In this document: positions 46,197 through 54,851 of the stretch, in pieces
Layout: the number at the start of each line of letters is the position of its first letter
Position numbering within the stretch: the first letter of the stretch is position 1
NCBI GenBank assembly: GCA_000824845.1
Contig: CCNC01000076.1
Coordinates: 1-56,519 of the forward strand
Length of the DNA stretch: 56,519 nucleotides
From: Mesorhizobium sp. ORS 3359
Lineage (GTDB): Bacteria > Pseudomonadota > Alphaproteobacteria > Rhizobiales > Rhizobiaceae
Reading direction: 5' to 3'
Translations under genes and position numbers: made by a program
Notes under the pieces: model-generated
The model's database searches: none
Seen by the model: the letters and a program-made list of their open reading frames with translations, nothing else
What the model was told of the DNA's origin: nothing

Positions 46197-47480
46197 ATGT
46201 ACGACTTCGGCCCCTTCAAGTTCGAGTCGAAGCAGGATTTTTTCGACAAGGCAATCCGTTTCTGGAATCCCGACAAGACCAGGTTCTGGCAGAAAGCCGG
46301 GATCGATCTGGTGATCGGTAAGCGGGAAGGTTATTTCCTCTACGACATGTCGGGGCGCCGCCTGATCGACCTGCACCTCAATGGCGGCACCTACAATCTC
46401 GGTCACCGCAATCCGGAGCTGGTAGGGACGCTGAAGAGCGCGCTCGACTATTTCGACATCGGCAATCACTGGTTCCCCTCCGTGGCGCGCACGGCGCTGG
46501 CCCAATCCCTCGTCGATGTCTCGCCGGGAATGAAATATGCGGTCTTCGCGCCGGGCGGCGCGGAGGCGGTGGACATCGCCATCAAGAGTGCCCGCTATGC
46601 CACCAAGCGGCGCAAGATCGTGTCGATCATCAAGGGGTATCACGGGCATTCGGGGCTCGCGGTGGCGACCGGCGACGATCGCTTCACCAAGATCTTTCTT
46701 TCCGACCAGCCGGAGACGTTCATCCAGGTTCCCTTCAACGATATCGACGCCATGGAGCAGGCGCTCGAGGGCGAAGACGTCGCGGCGCTGATCATGGAGA
46801 CGATCCCCGCCACTTACGGCTTCCCGATGCCGAAGGACGGCTATCTCAGCGCCTGCAAGGCGCTGTGCGAAAAGCATGGCGCGATGTACATCGCCGACGA
46901 GGTCCAGACCGGCCTGATGCGGACCGGCAGCATGTGGGGCTGGCAAACCTATGGCGTCCAGCCGGACATAATGGTGACGGCCAAGGGCCTGTCCGGCGGG
47001 CTCTATCCGATCAGCGCGGCACTGGTGAACGACAAGGCCGGCGGCTGGCTCAACGAGGACGGGGCGGCCCACATCTCGACCACCGGCGGGGCCGAGCTCG
47101 GCTGTGTCGTCGCCTACAAGGTCATCGAGATGCTGCAGCGACCGGAGCTGGTGGCCAATGTCGGCACCGTGACCGAGTTCATGGCACAGGCCATGGGCGA
47201 GATGCTGGCTCGGCACGGCGACATCTTCACCGGCGTGCGCCAGAAAGGCGTGATCCTCGGCCTGGAATTCGGCAATCACCCGGAGGGCGCCGTCTTCGTG
47301 TCGCGTGCACTCTACGAGCAGGGCGTCTGGGCGATCTTCTCGTCGCTCGACAAGCGGGTGCTGCAGTGGAAGCCCGGCGTGCTTCTGGATCGCGAAACCT
47401 GCCGGGACATCATGGATCGTTTCGATGCGGCAATGCCGCGCGCCCGGGAGCTGCTGCATCAGGCAGGCAAGGCGAATTGA
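46197..47480 (+). CDS. Class III aminotransferase-fold PLP enzyme (aminotransferase or phospho-lyase)
   Basis: A 427-residue fold-type I PLP enzyme. The Schiff-base lysine is K263 in VTAKGLSGGLYPI, the pyridine aspartate D234 in YIADEVQTGLMRTG, and it has LNGGTYNLGHRNPEL near the N-terminus and FAPGGAEAVDIAIK as the phosphate-binding part. By fold it is an aspartate/omega-aminotransferase family member. It is followed 114 bp later by an APH-fold kinase; that pairing is known for ethanolamine-phosphate and phosphohydroxylysine phospho-lyases, which use the same fold, so a phospho-lyase is possible. The start ATG 46197 follows GGGGAA. Confidence 0.88.
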   Translation: MYDFGPFKFESKQDFFDKAIRFWNPDKTRFWQKAGIDLVIGKREGYFLYDMSGRRLIDLHLNGGTYNLGHRNPELVGTLKSALDYFDIGNHWFPSVARTALAQSLVDVSPGMKYAVFAPGGAEAVDIAIKSARYATKRRKIVSIIKGYHGHSGLAVATGDDRFTKIFLSDQPETFIQVPFNDIDAMEQALEGEDVAALIMETIPATYGFPMPKDGYLSACKALCEKHGAMYIADEVQTGLMRTGSMWGWQTYGVQPDIMVTAKGLSGGLYPISAALVNDKAGGWLNEDGAAHISTTGGAELGCVVAYKVIEMLQRPELVANVGTVTEFMAQAMGEMLARHGDIFTGVRQKGVILGLEFGNHPEGAVFVSRALYEQGVWAIFSSLDKRVLQWKPGVLLDRETCRDIMDRFDAAMPRARELLHQAGKAN

Positions 47481-47594
47481 CATGGTCCAAACCTGGTTGA
47501 AACTGCCAGGCGTCCAGTGCGGGCTGGCGGTTGGACTTGCTGGGCGCAGGGTTCCGGCAGGGGACAAGGGCGCAAAGATAGGGCAGGACGGACA

Positions 47595-48605
47595 GTGACG
47601 GATTTCGACGCGCTCACCCATGACCAGCAGCTCGGCATCCTCCAGGAGACGGCGGAGGCGGCCATCGCCAACTACGATCTGCCGGCGGACGTCTCCGTCG
47701 CGATGATCAACCTGTCGGAGAACGCAACCTATAAGGTTGAGGCTCCCGACGGCCGGCGCTGGGCGCTCCGCATCCATCGCGACGGCTACCATTCAAGGAC
47801 GGCCATCCAGTCCGAACTGGCCTGGCTGACCGATTTGCGCCAGACCGGGATCGTGCCCACCCCCGTGCCGGTGGCGGGCAAGGATGGCGAGCAGATCCAG
47901 CGTGCCGGCCATGCCAGGCTGGCGCAACCCCGCAATGTCGTGCTGTCGCAATGGGAGACCGGTTCCGAGCCGGGCATAGGCGAAGCGCTCGCCGAACCTT
48001 TCGAGGTGCTTGGCGAGGTGACGGCTCGCATGCACATCCACGCCCGGCAATGGAAGCGCCCATCCTGGTTCACTCGCCACGTGTGGGATTTCGAGACAAG
48101 TCTCGGCGAGGAAAACCCCCATTGGGGGCGCTGGCGTGACGGCATGGGCGTCGACGCCGCGAAAGCCAAACTCTTTGGCCGCACCGCGGAGCTGATCCGC
48201 CGCAGGCTCGCCGCCTTCGGCAAGGGCCATGACCGCTTTGGCCTCATCCATTGCGACCTGCGGCTCGCCAACCTTTTGATCGACGGCAAGACGGTCAAGG
48301 TCATCGACTTCGACGACTGCGGCTTCGGCTGGTTTATGTACGACGCCGCTACACCCATCTCTTTCTACGAGCATGAGCCGCAGGCAACCGATCTCATCCA
48401 GTCGTGGGCGACCGGCTATCGCCGGGTGCTTGACCTGCCCAGGGCGGACGAGGACGAGATCCCGACCTTCGTGATGCTGCGCCGCCTGTTGCTGGTTGCC
48501 TGGATCGGCTCGCACGCGGAGACGGACCTCGCCAAGTCCATGGGCTTCCCATACACCGAGGGAACGGTCGGGCTGTGCGAGGCCTATCTCAGCAAGTTTT
48601 CCTAG
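47595..48605 (+). CDS. APH-fold small-molecule kinase (phosphotransferase family)
   Basis: A 336-residue protein of the aminoglycoside/choline/hydroxylysine kinase superfamily. It has NLSENATYKVEAPDG (nucleotide loop), ALRIHRDGYHS, catalytic-loop Asp and Asn in LIHCDLRLANLL, and the metal-binding Asp in KVIDFDDCGFGW. The start is GTG 47595; an open frame to 47517 adds residues that look non-coding. Relatives phosphorylate amino-alcohols (choline, ethanolamine, hydroxylysine) or homoserine. With the upstream PLP enzyme it could form a kinase plus phospho-lyase pair that removes the amino and hydroxyl groups. It is convergent with SDR 2 (21-bp gap). Confidence 0.87.
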   Translation: MTDFDALTHDQQLGILQETAEAAIANYDLPADVSVAMINLSENATYKVEAPDGRRWALRIHRDGYHSRTAIQSELAWLTDLRQTGIVPTPVPVAGKDGEQIQRAGHARLAQPRNVVLSQWETGSEPGIGEALAEPFEVLGEVTARMHIHARQWKRPSWFTRHVWDFETSLGEENPHWGRWRDGMGVDAAKAKLFGRTAELIRRRLAAFGKGHDRFGLIHCDLRLANLLIDGKTVKVIDFDDCGFGWFMYDAATPISFYEHEPQATDLIQSWATGYRRVLDLPRADEDEIPTFVMLRRLLLVAWIGSHAETDLAKSMGFPYTEGTVGLCEAYLSKFS

Positions 48606-48626
48606 AGCGGTTCGCGACGAACAGCT

Positions 48627-49391
48627 TTATGCCAGGGCCTCCAAGCTCTCCGGCAGGATCTGGCCGCCGTCGACGATGATCGTCTGCCCGGTCACGTAGC
48701 CGGCTTCCTTCGACGCAAAGTAGAGTGCGGCGTAACCGATGTCCTCCACGGTTCCGAGCCGCTTGAGCGGGATCGAGGCGGCCATCGTCTTCTGGTAGTC
48801 CTCGCCCAGGCCGACTAGGCCCTCGGTGATGATGTTGCCCGGCATGACGGCGTTGACGGTGATGCCGTATTTCGCCAGCTCGATGCAGGCCGTGCGCATG
48901 AAGCCGAGCTGCCCCGCCTTGGTGGCGCCGTAGTGCGACCAACCGGGGAAGCCGGTGACCGGGCCGGTGATCGACGACGTCAGCACGATGCGGCCCTGGT
49001 CGGATTTCTTGAGGTAGGGAACGACTGCCTTGACCGCGTGGAAGGTACCCTTGAGGTTGGTGTCGACAACCTCGTCCCATTGTTTTGAAGTCATGTCCTC
49101 GAGCCGGGCCTGCGGGAAAATTCCGGCATTGGCGCACAACACGTCGATGCCCCCGTTTCTCCCGGCCACTGTCCCAAAAGCGCTCTCGATGCTGGCGAGC
49201 GAGGTGACATCGCCAACCACGCCAAAGGCGCCGTGGCCGATCTCGGCGGCAGCGGCTTCGGCCTGGTCGAGATGGCGCGCGATGATGGCGACCTTGGCGC
49301 CAGACAGCGCGAACACCCGCGCTATGCCCTTGCCGATGCCTTTCGATCCGCCGGTAACAACGACGGACCGGCCCTTCAAAGACTGGGTCAT
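48627..49391 (-). CDS. Short-chain dehydrogenase/reductase (SDR) 2
   Basis: A 254-residue classical SDR: TGGSKGIGKGIA near residue 14, an Arg after the second strand (IIARHLDQ, suggesting NADP), ANAGIFPQ, catalytic Ser in VLTSSITGPVTG, YGATK, and a C-terminus with YVTGQTIIVDGG. The ATG at 49391 follows GGAG. It is the last gene of the dehydratase operon, 80 bp after the APC permease gene. The paralogue SDR 1 differs in its cofactor loop, so the two may act at different steps. Confidence 0.9.
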   Translation of the reverse strand: MTQSLKGRSVVVTGGSKGIGKGIARVFALSGAKVAIIARHLDQAEAAAAEIGHGAFGVVGDVTSLASIESAFGTVAGRNGGIDVLCANAGIFPQARLEDMTSKQWDEVVDTNLKGTFHAVKAVVPYLKKSDQGRIVLTSSITGPVTGFPGWSHYGATKAGQLGFMRTACIELAKYGITVNAVMPGNIITEGLVGLGEDYQKTMAASIPLKRLGTVEDIGYAALYFASKEAGYVTGQTIIVDGGQILPESLEALA

Positions 49392-49471
49392 GATCTGAAG
49401 CTCCAAAATGAGACGGGGACAGAGTGATACCCCGTCCCCGTTGCCGAAAGGATGCCAGGGCGATGGACGCC

Positions 49472-50998
49472 CTAGCCTTCGTTCACCATGTGACCGATGT
49501 TGCCGTACGCCTTGGGGTTGGTGGACCTCATCACGAAGCCCCAGATCAGGCCGACGATAAGGATCGCAAGCCCGACATAGGGGATGCTCCTGGCGAAGCC
49601 ATTGGTGCCGCCGAGCGTCGCGAGATTGGCCACCAGCGTATAGACGAGGACCAGCTGGACCACGAGCGAGATCAACGGCGCGATGACCGTCGCCAGCAGG
49701 CTGCCGCCGCCGTTCTTCTTGAACCACATGTAGATCGCCAGCGAGACGACGGCCTGCAGCACCAGCAGCAGTCCGGTGCCGAGCACCGCAAACAGCGTGT
49801 AGACGCCCAGCCAGGCCTGTCCCGACGGATCGTCGAAGCCGTAGGCCAGACCGTAGAGCAGGACCCATATCGCCGCCAGAACCGACTGCAGGGCCGAGGC
49901 CTTGTGGGGGCTCTTGTGGTGATCATGCGTCTCCGCGATCGCCTGTGGCAGGACGCCCTCGCGTGCCAGCGAGTACAAATAACGGGAAGCGGTGTTGTGA
50001 AAGGCCATGCCGCAGGCGAAGGAACTGGTGAGAATGAGCAGCGACATCAGCTGATAGCCCCAGCCGCCGACAAAAGTCTGAATGGGTGTCAGGAAGAAGT
50101 TCACGCCGTCGGAGAAGGCTTTGGCCACCATGTCGGCCTCGGTGGGATAGGCCGCCACCGCGCACCAGCTGACGAAGGTGTAAAACAGGCCGAGGCCAAT
50201 GACCGAAATCAGCAGAGACTGCGGAATGATGCGCTTTGGATCGCGCGATTCCTCGGCGTAGTTCGGCGCCATCTCGAAGCCGACCCACGACCAGAACGCC
50301 ATGAAGATACCGACGGCGGCCTCGCCGGCGGGTATGGCCACATCGCCGACCTTCTGCTCGGCGACAGGCGTGAACACCTTGAACACATTGAGCGAATCGC
50401 CGGAAAAATTCGTCCCGCCATGAGCGAAAAGCACGCCCAGCGAGAAGATCACCAGCATGATCACTTCAAGAATGAGGGCGATCCCGAGCAGCCGTGCCGA
50501 CACCTTCACGTCGCGATAGGCGAGTGCCGCGATGACCACGATCATGGCGAGCGCGAGCACGATCCACGGCACGTTGATGCCGAAGTGCTGGGAAATCCAA
50601 AGATTGCCGAAGAATGCAAACAAACCAGTGAGCGAGGCCTCGAACAGCGAGTAGCAGGCGAGCGATCCAATGCCGGCCGACATGCCGACCTCGCGGCCGA
50701 GCCCTTGGCTGATGAATGAGTAGAAGCCACCGACGGATGATACCCGCGATGCCATCGCCGCATAGCCGACCGAGAAGATGGTCAGCACGATCGTCGCCAT
50801 CAGGAAGGCGGCCGGCGCGTATTTGCCGATGCCGTAGCCTGCCGCGAACGGCACATTGCCCAGCATCGCCGACATTGGCGCCGCGCCGGTGACGGCCAGA
50901 AAGAGCACCCCCGCAAGCCCCACGGCTTTCGAGTGCAAAAGGTTGATGCTTTTACTCTTCGAGACGTCGATCGTCCCGCTTGCAGTTTCCGTGGCCAT
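49472..50998 (-). CDS. APC-superfamily amino acid/amine permease
   Basis: A 508-residue inner-membrane permease with about 12 hydrophobic segments. The N-terminal LAGVLFLAVTGAAPMSAMLG matches the unwound helix 1 (GAAP), and SVGGFYSFISQGLGREVGMS matches helix 2 of the APC family. The ATG at 50998 has GGAGAGGG upstream. The family imports amino acids, ethanolamine, polyamines or other cationic amines by ion coupling. Its place in the dehydratase operon implies that it brings in the pathway's substrate, which favours an amine-bearing compound. Confidence 0.92.
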   Translation of the reverse strand: MATETASGTIDVSKSKSINLLHSKAVGLAGVLFLAVTGAAPMSAMLGNVPFAAGYGIGKYAPAAFLMATIVLTIFSVGYAAMASRVSSVGGFYSFISQGLGREVGMSAGIGSLACYSLFEASLTGLFAFFGNLWISQHFGINVPWIVLALAMIVVIAALAYRDVKVSARLLGIALILEVIMLVIFSLGVLFAHGGTNFSGDSLNVFKVFTPVAEQKVGDVAIPAGEAAVGIFMAFWSWVGFEMAPNYAEESRDPKRIIPQSLLISVIGLGLFYTFVSWCAVAAYPTEADMVAKAFSDGVNFFLTPIQTFVGGWGYQLMSLLILTSSFACGMAFHNTASRYLYSLAREGVLPQAIAETHDHHKSPHKASALQSVLAAIWVLLYGLAYGFDDPSGQAWLGVYTLFAVLGTGLLLVLQAVVSLAIYMWFKKNGGGSLLATVIAPLISLVVQLVLVYTLVANLATLGGTNGFARSIPYVGLAILIVGLIWGFVMRSTNPKAYGNIGHMVNEG

Positions 50999-51097
50999 GA
51001 AGCCCTCTCCATTCGTGACAGCTGTATGCAGTTCCCCGCACATGGCGGCCGATGTGTCCCGGCCTGCGAGTGCTGCATTGACACTACGGACGCGGCA

Positions 51098-51796
51098 TCA
51101 CTTTGCCAAGGCCATGATTTCGCAGAGCTCGGCGCTCGACATGACGTGGCAATAGATCATGTTGATGATTTCGAGCTCCTTGTGATGAAGGTCGTCGGTC
51201 GCCGCCGCGCAGCAATCCTCGAGCACGATGACGGCAAAGCTTTCATCCGCCAGGCTGCGCACCGTCGAAGACACACACTGGTCCGTGAAGATGCCGCAAC
51301 AGATGACGTTCCTGATGCCGAGGTTGTGCAGGATGAGGCGCAGATTCGTCCCGGTCAGCGCGCAATCGGTGGTCTTGGTCACCACGATTTCGTCGCCTGC
51401 CGGCTGAAGCTCGGCAACGAGCTGCGATGCCGCGTCGTTCTTTGGCAGCAGCAAATTGTTCCAGCCCGGCATTTTTTGGGACAGCGAGCGGTCGCGCCCG
51501 TCCTTGGTATGGCAGGCGATGCGGGCGAAAAGGCATTCGATGCCATTTGCCCGTGCCAACTCCAGCAATCTTGCCGTATTCGGTATGACCGCACCGTGCA
51601 TGCGCTCGTGGAACGGCGTCCACAGATCGTAGCGCTGCTGTTCCTGCGGTGAAAGCGATGCGCGATCCGGCCGTTCCAGGTAGGTGTTTTGAACGTCGAT
51701 GATCAGGATGGCGGTCTGTGCCGGCACCAGCACCGGATCATCCGGCTCGGGTGCGCCGAGGTAGTAGAGCGAACGGAATCCGGTTTTCCAGCTCAT
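51098..51796 (-). CDS. Isochorismatase-family cysteine hydrolase
   Basis: A 232-residue hydrolase with the Asp-Lys-Cys triad at D34 (LIIDVQNTYL), K141 (VVTKTTDCAL) and C174 (IFTDQCVSSTVR). Related enzymes hydrolyse amides or carbamates (nicotinamide, N-carbamoylsarcosine, ureidoacrylate, biuret) or isochorismate. It lies between the dehydratase small-subunit gene (27 bp upstream) and the permease. An amidase acting on an N-carbamoyl or N-acyl form of the substrate would fit, but this is inference. Confidence 0.9.
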   Translation of the reverse strand: MSWKTGFRSLYYLGAPEPDDPVLVPAQTAILIIDVQNTYLERPDRASLSPQEQQRYDLWTPFHERMHGAVIPNTARLLELARANGIECLFARIACHTKDGRDRSLSQKMPGWNNLLLPKNDAASQLVAELQPAGDEIVVTKTTDCALTGTNLRLILHNLGIRNVICCGIFTDQCVSSTVRSLADESFAVIVLEDCCAAATDDLHHKELEIINMIYCHVMSSAELCEIMALAK

Positions 51797-51823
51797 GCGG
51801 TCCTTTCAGAAGCGGGCGATCCT

Positions 51824-52243
51824 TCAGAAGCGGAACGTGAAGAGGCCTCGCGCCGCATAGGTCTCGGCGGCTTCCTCGATGAAACGGGCGATGCGTTCGG
51901 CCTGATAGGTGCCGCGCATCGTGGCGGCGGCCTCGAGCAATTCTTCCTTGGACTTGGCGCGGCCTGGGCGCAGCAGTTCGTAGACCTGCATGATGAAATC
52001 CTGCGGCACCTCGACCAGCTCTGCCCCGCGCTCGAAGTTTAGGGCGAGAGTCGGCCGGCCGACATCGCGCGCCACGTCGGCCTGCGCCTGCAGCGCTTGC
52101 GGCGTGATGCGAAGGTCTTCCATCGTCACCTCGCCGGCAAGCACCGCATCCAGCGTTATCTCCGGAAGCGCCTTGCCGTGCTTGCCGGTCACTGCGCCAG
52201 GCCGGGTTTCGGCAAGCGGATAGTCGGCACGCGTATGGGTCAC
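51824..52243 (-). CDS. B12-dependent diol/glycerol dehydratase small subunit
   Basis: A 139-residue protein matching PduE/DhaB3: DYPLAETRP, ITLDAVLAGEVT, DLRITPQALQAQADVARDVG, LALNFERGAELVEVP, YELLRPGRAKSKEELL. It lacks the N-terminal extension of microcompartment-targeted forms; the Klebsiella small subunit is about 173 residues. The start is GTG 52243, overlapping the stop of the fused large/medium gene (GTGA), so the subunits are coupled in translation. It completes the holoenzyme with 52240-54510. Confidence 0.9.
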   Translation of the reverse strand: MTHTRADYPLAETRPGAVTGKHGKALPEITLDAVLAGEVTMEDLRITPQALQAQADVARDVGRPTLALNFERGAELVEVPQDFIMQVYELLRPGRAKSKEELLEAAATMRGTYQAERIARFIEEAAETYAARGLFTFRF

Positions 52244-54510
52244 TGTTTCGCTCCCGTCAGGACGACGTCGACCTCTTCGGGAGCCGCGCCGGCCTCGGTC
52301 AGTCCGGTTTCGATGGCGTAGATGAGGGCGACGCGCGCATGGTAGCGCGATCCCATGGCCTCGCCTCGCTGCGGCACCACGATGGGCTCCGGCATTTCGC
52401 CCAGCGCATAGGCCGCCGCATTGGCACCGAGCGCGCGATAGTGCTCGAGCTTGGTGATCGGGGCATTGGAAAACAGTTCCAGATTGTTGTGCGGCTGGCG
52501 GTCACGCTGATGGATGACGGCCGTGCCCTTGGCCTGGATGCCGATGCCGATGCCGCTGCCGGCAAGCCGGGCGGCGGACAGGCCAAGGAAGGACGTATCG
52601 GCCGTATGGCGAAAGCGAACGACGCGCGCCTTGAGCCCGCGCGCGCGGATCGCATCCAGCATGGCGCCAAGCACTTCGGACAGCCGATGTCCGGCCGTCG
52701 TTCGGTAAAGCTTCAACCCGAAGGCCGGGCTGATGCCGATCACCACGTCGTCGTTTGCTGGCCCGTTCGTCGCCGGCCCAAGGTTGCGATAGCGGATGTG
52801 CCTTGCCTCGTCCTTCTCGTGCAGGGCTTCCGAGCGCAGCACTTCCTTCTGGTCCAGCACGTCTCGGATGTCGTTGAGCTGCAGGCGCCGTTCTTCGGAC
52901 ACGCGATAGCCGGAGCCGGGACCGAGATAGTCGTTCGGATCGTTGACCGCACTGACGATCCGCCCATCGCGGATCATGGCTGAGGTCTGGAGATAGTCAC
53001 CGGAAAGGCGCAGCTTGACCACGTCGAGGAGGTTCTCCGCCTCTTCGCGGAACCCACGCTTGGCCAGCGCCTTGATGACGTCGATCACGGTGATGCCGCG
53101 CTCCTTGATGGCTTCGCTGATAAAGCTGACGTCGCGTGGCATCAGGCTGCGCGTATCGTCGGAACCGGAAGCGTAGACCACGCTGATCTTCATGTCCTCG
53201 GTCGGTGAGGAAAGGTCGAGTTCCTCGAACACGGCGGCGATCGCTTCCACCGCCCGCTCGCGCAGCTCGATCGCGCGCGACTCGGGCAGCGGCGTCAGCC
53301 CGCCATCGGCCTCGAAATCGCGCTGCAGCACCAGATAGTCTTCCAGCTCCTCGCCGTTGATCAGCGAAGGGTTGAACGAATTGTCGTATTTCAGGATCGA
53401 TCCCATCCCGGAGCAGATCAGGTCCGAGCCGGCAATCAGGTAGGGAAGGATCTTGGCGCCGACACGAATTTCCGATTCGGTGGAGCGCGCATCATTGCCT
53501 GATGCGCATTCGAGATCGAGCCAGACGGCGATGAGGTTCTCAGCCATCAACTCGCGGACGCCCCCAGGTATGGTGGCGGTCAAGGGCGCGCCGTCAATGC
53601 CGCCATTTTGTGTGCCCTGCACGCCCATGCCGCGCTGCAGGCAGAGGCAGCGCGCCTCCAGGTAAAGCAGCGATTTTGCTTCATGGAAGCCCATCAGCAA
53701 TTCGGAGCCGGCACCCGACGTACAGCGCATCTTGACGCCGCGTGAGGCGTAGGCGGCGGCGAGAAATGCCTTGGACCACGGCGTATCGTCGCCATCGGTG
53801 AACGATTTTTCGGTGCCGTAGACGGAAACGGTTTCGGCATAGGACGTGAAGCCGGCCATGGCGATGCGCAGTTCCTCCGCCTCCTCACTGGAGCATTGGA
53901 ACAGCGTTCCCCAGCGGCCGACGGCGCCGCCCACCGCACACGCCACCGCGTTGGACCAGGCGTTGCGCGACACGCGCATCGTAGTCTCGATCTCGTCGAA
54001 GCCGAAGGCGACGGCGGTTGCGGCGTCCGCGGCGAGCTGGAGCGGGTCGTCCTTGGCGTTGGTGACATGCGCCTGGTTGCCTGGCGTCTTGCGTGCTCGC
54101 ATCTTCGAGTAGGCGAAGGCGATCTCCAGCGCGTTGAGCTGCGACACGACCTCGGCGAGTTTCGCAGGCGTCATGCCGTGGGCGAGCCGCACGAGCTTTT
54201 CGCGCGGAACGTTCATATCGACCAGCCAGCGCGCAATGGTCGCTGACTCCAGGGCCATCGCTTCGGGCGCCACTTCCGGGTCGATGTGATGGCGGGCGAT
54301 GAAGCGGTCGATCATGTCGTAGTCGTGCTCGAGCACCCCATCGAGGGACACGACGCGCCCGCCCTTGATGCCGATGCCGGGTTTGGGATCGGCCGGGCTG
54401 GAGAAAGCGGAGAAGCCGTTGGCAGGGTCTTCCGCCGCGAACTTGTCCAGCCGCAACGGCCGCTCGTCCCAGTCGGCGAAGCGCTTCCAGCGGTTCAGTT
54501 TCGGCGTCAT
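52240..54510 (-). CDS. B12-dependent diol/glycerol dehydratase, fused large and medium subunits
   Basis: A 756-residue protein. Residues 1 to about 555 are the large (PduC/DhaB1) subunit, and about 585-750 the medium (PduD/DhaB2) subunit (DDVVIGISPAFGL, IGIQAKGTAVIHQ, NNLELFSNAPI). With a constant offset of 5 from Klebsiella diol dehydratase (from memory), the catalytic residues are kept: Gln146, His148, Glu175, Glu226, Gln301, Asp340, Ser367. Two pocket residues differ: Asp306 for Ser301 and Ala341 for Gln336. The enzyme makes aldehydes from vicinal diols by adenosylcobalamin radical chemistry; the changed pocket suggests another substrate. The ATG 54510 starts family-like sequence; an open extension to 54972 runs across the tRNA gene and is not used. 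No encapsulation peptide, shell protein or reactivase is visible nearby. Confidence 0.92.
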   Translation of the reverse strand: MTPKLNRWKRFADWDERPLRLDKFAAEDPANGFSAFSSPADPKPGIGIKGGRVVSLDGVLEHDYDMIDRFIARHHIDPEVAPEAMALESATIARWLVDMNVPREKLVRLAHGMTPAKLAEVVSQLNALEIAFAYSKMRARKTPGNQAHVTNAKDDPLQLAADAATAVAFGFDEIETTMRVSRNAWSNAVACAVGGAVGRWGTLFQCSSEEAEELRIAMAGFTSYAETVSVYGTEKSFTDGDDTPWSKAFLAAAYASRGVKMRCTSGAGSELLMGFHEAKSLLYLEARCLCLQRGMGVQGTQNGGIDGAPLTATIPGGVRELMAENLIAVWLDLECASGNDARSTESEIRVGAKILPYLIAGSDLICSGMGSILKYDNSFNPSLINGEELEDYLVLQRDFEADGGLTPLPESRAIELRERAVEAIAAVFEELDLSSPTEDMKISVVYASGSDDTRSLMPRDVSFISEAIKERGITVIDVIKALAKRGFREEAENLLDVVKLRLSGDYLQTSAMIRDGRIVSAVNDPNDYLGPGSGYRVSEERRLQLNDIRDVLDQKEVLRSEALHEKDEARHIRYRNLGPATNGPANDDVVIGISPAFGLKLYRTTAGHRLSEVLGAMLDAIRARGLKARVVRFRHTADTSFLGLSAARLAGSGIGIGIQAKGTAVIHQRDRQPHNNLELFSNAPITKLEHYRALGANAAAYALGEMPEPIVVPQRGEAMGSRYHARVALIYAIETGLTEAGAAPEEVDVVLTGAKQ

Positions 54511-54851
54511 GCGTGCATTCCTCGCCCCAAAGGAAAGACTATTGAATGCCCGATCGTCACACAATGGCCTGCATCGAATCTCGCCGAAGGGCCTGCCCTG
54601 GTTGCCATCCTTGGATAGGCGCGGCGAACTGAGCGGCTTTGACACGCAATGAACTGCGGCTCTTGACTGTGTAGATCGCGACAGCCGTGGTGGCAGCCGT
54701 TTGCGAACCCCACCCTTACATGATCGCCATTCCGACAAATCCTGTCGGAATGGGTAAGTCCACGTAAAGCGCCGTACGGCAGCGTAAGCTAAACCTAGAA
54801 ATGCCGCGCCGGAGTAGAGCACCGGAAGGCTTGATTTTACTCGGAGAAATT
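54511..54851. promoter_or_regulatory. Region upstream of the dehydratase operon
   Basis: A 341-bp region between the dehydratase start and the tRNA-Thr 3' end. It holds the 27-bp inverted repeat at 54727-54753. I looked for a cobalamin riboswitch and did not recognise one. The operon promoter should be here; no clear hexamer pair stands out. Confidence 0.4.
54727..54753. promoter_or_regulatory. Perfect 11-bp inverted repeat, candidate operator or hairpin
   Basis: CCATTCCGACA, AATCC, TGTCGGAATGG. It is about 220 bp upstream of the dehydratase start and 100 bp from the tRNA 3' end. It may be a regulator-binding dyad for the operon or a terminator for the tRNA transcript; no T-tract is seen. 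Confidence 0.5.

Noticed and set aside
46092..47792. 566-codon minus-strand open frame
   Set aside because: It is antisense to the class III PLP enzyme, which has all its motifs; the shadow has none.
54511..54851. Cobalamin riboswitch upstream of the B12-dependent dehydratase
   Set aside because: I looked for the conserved B12-box and saw no match; a covariance-model search would settle it.
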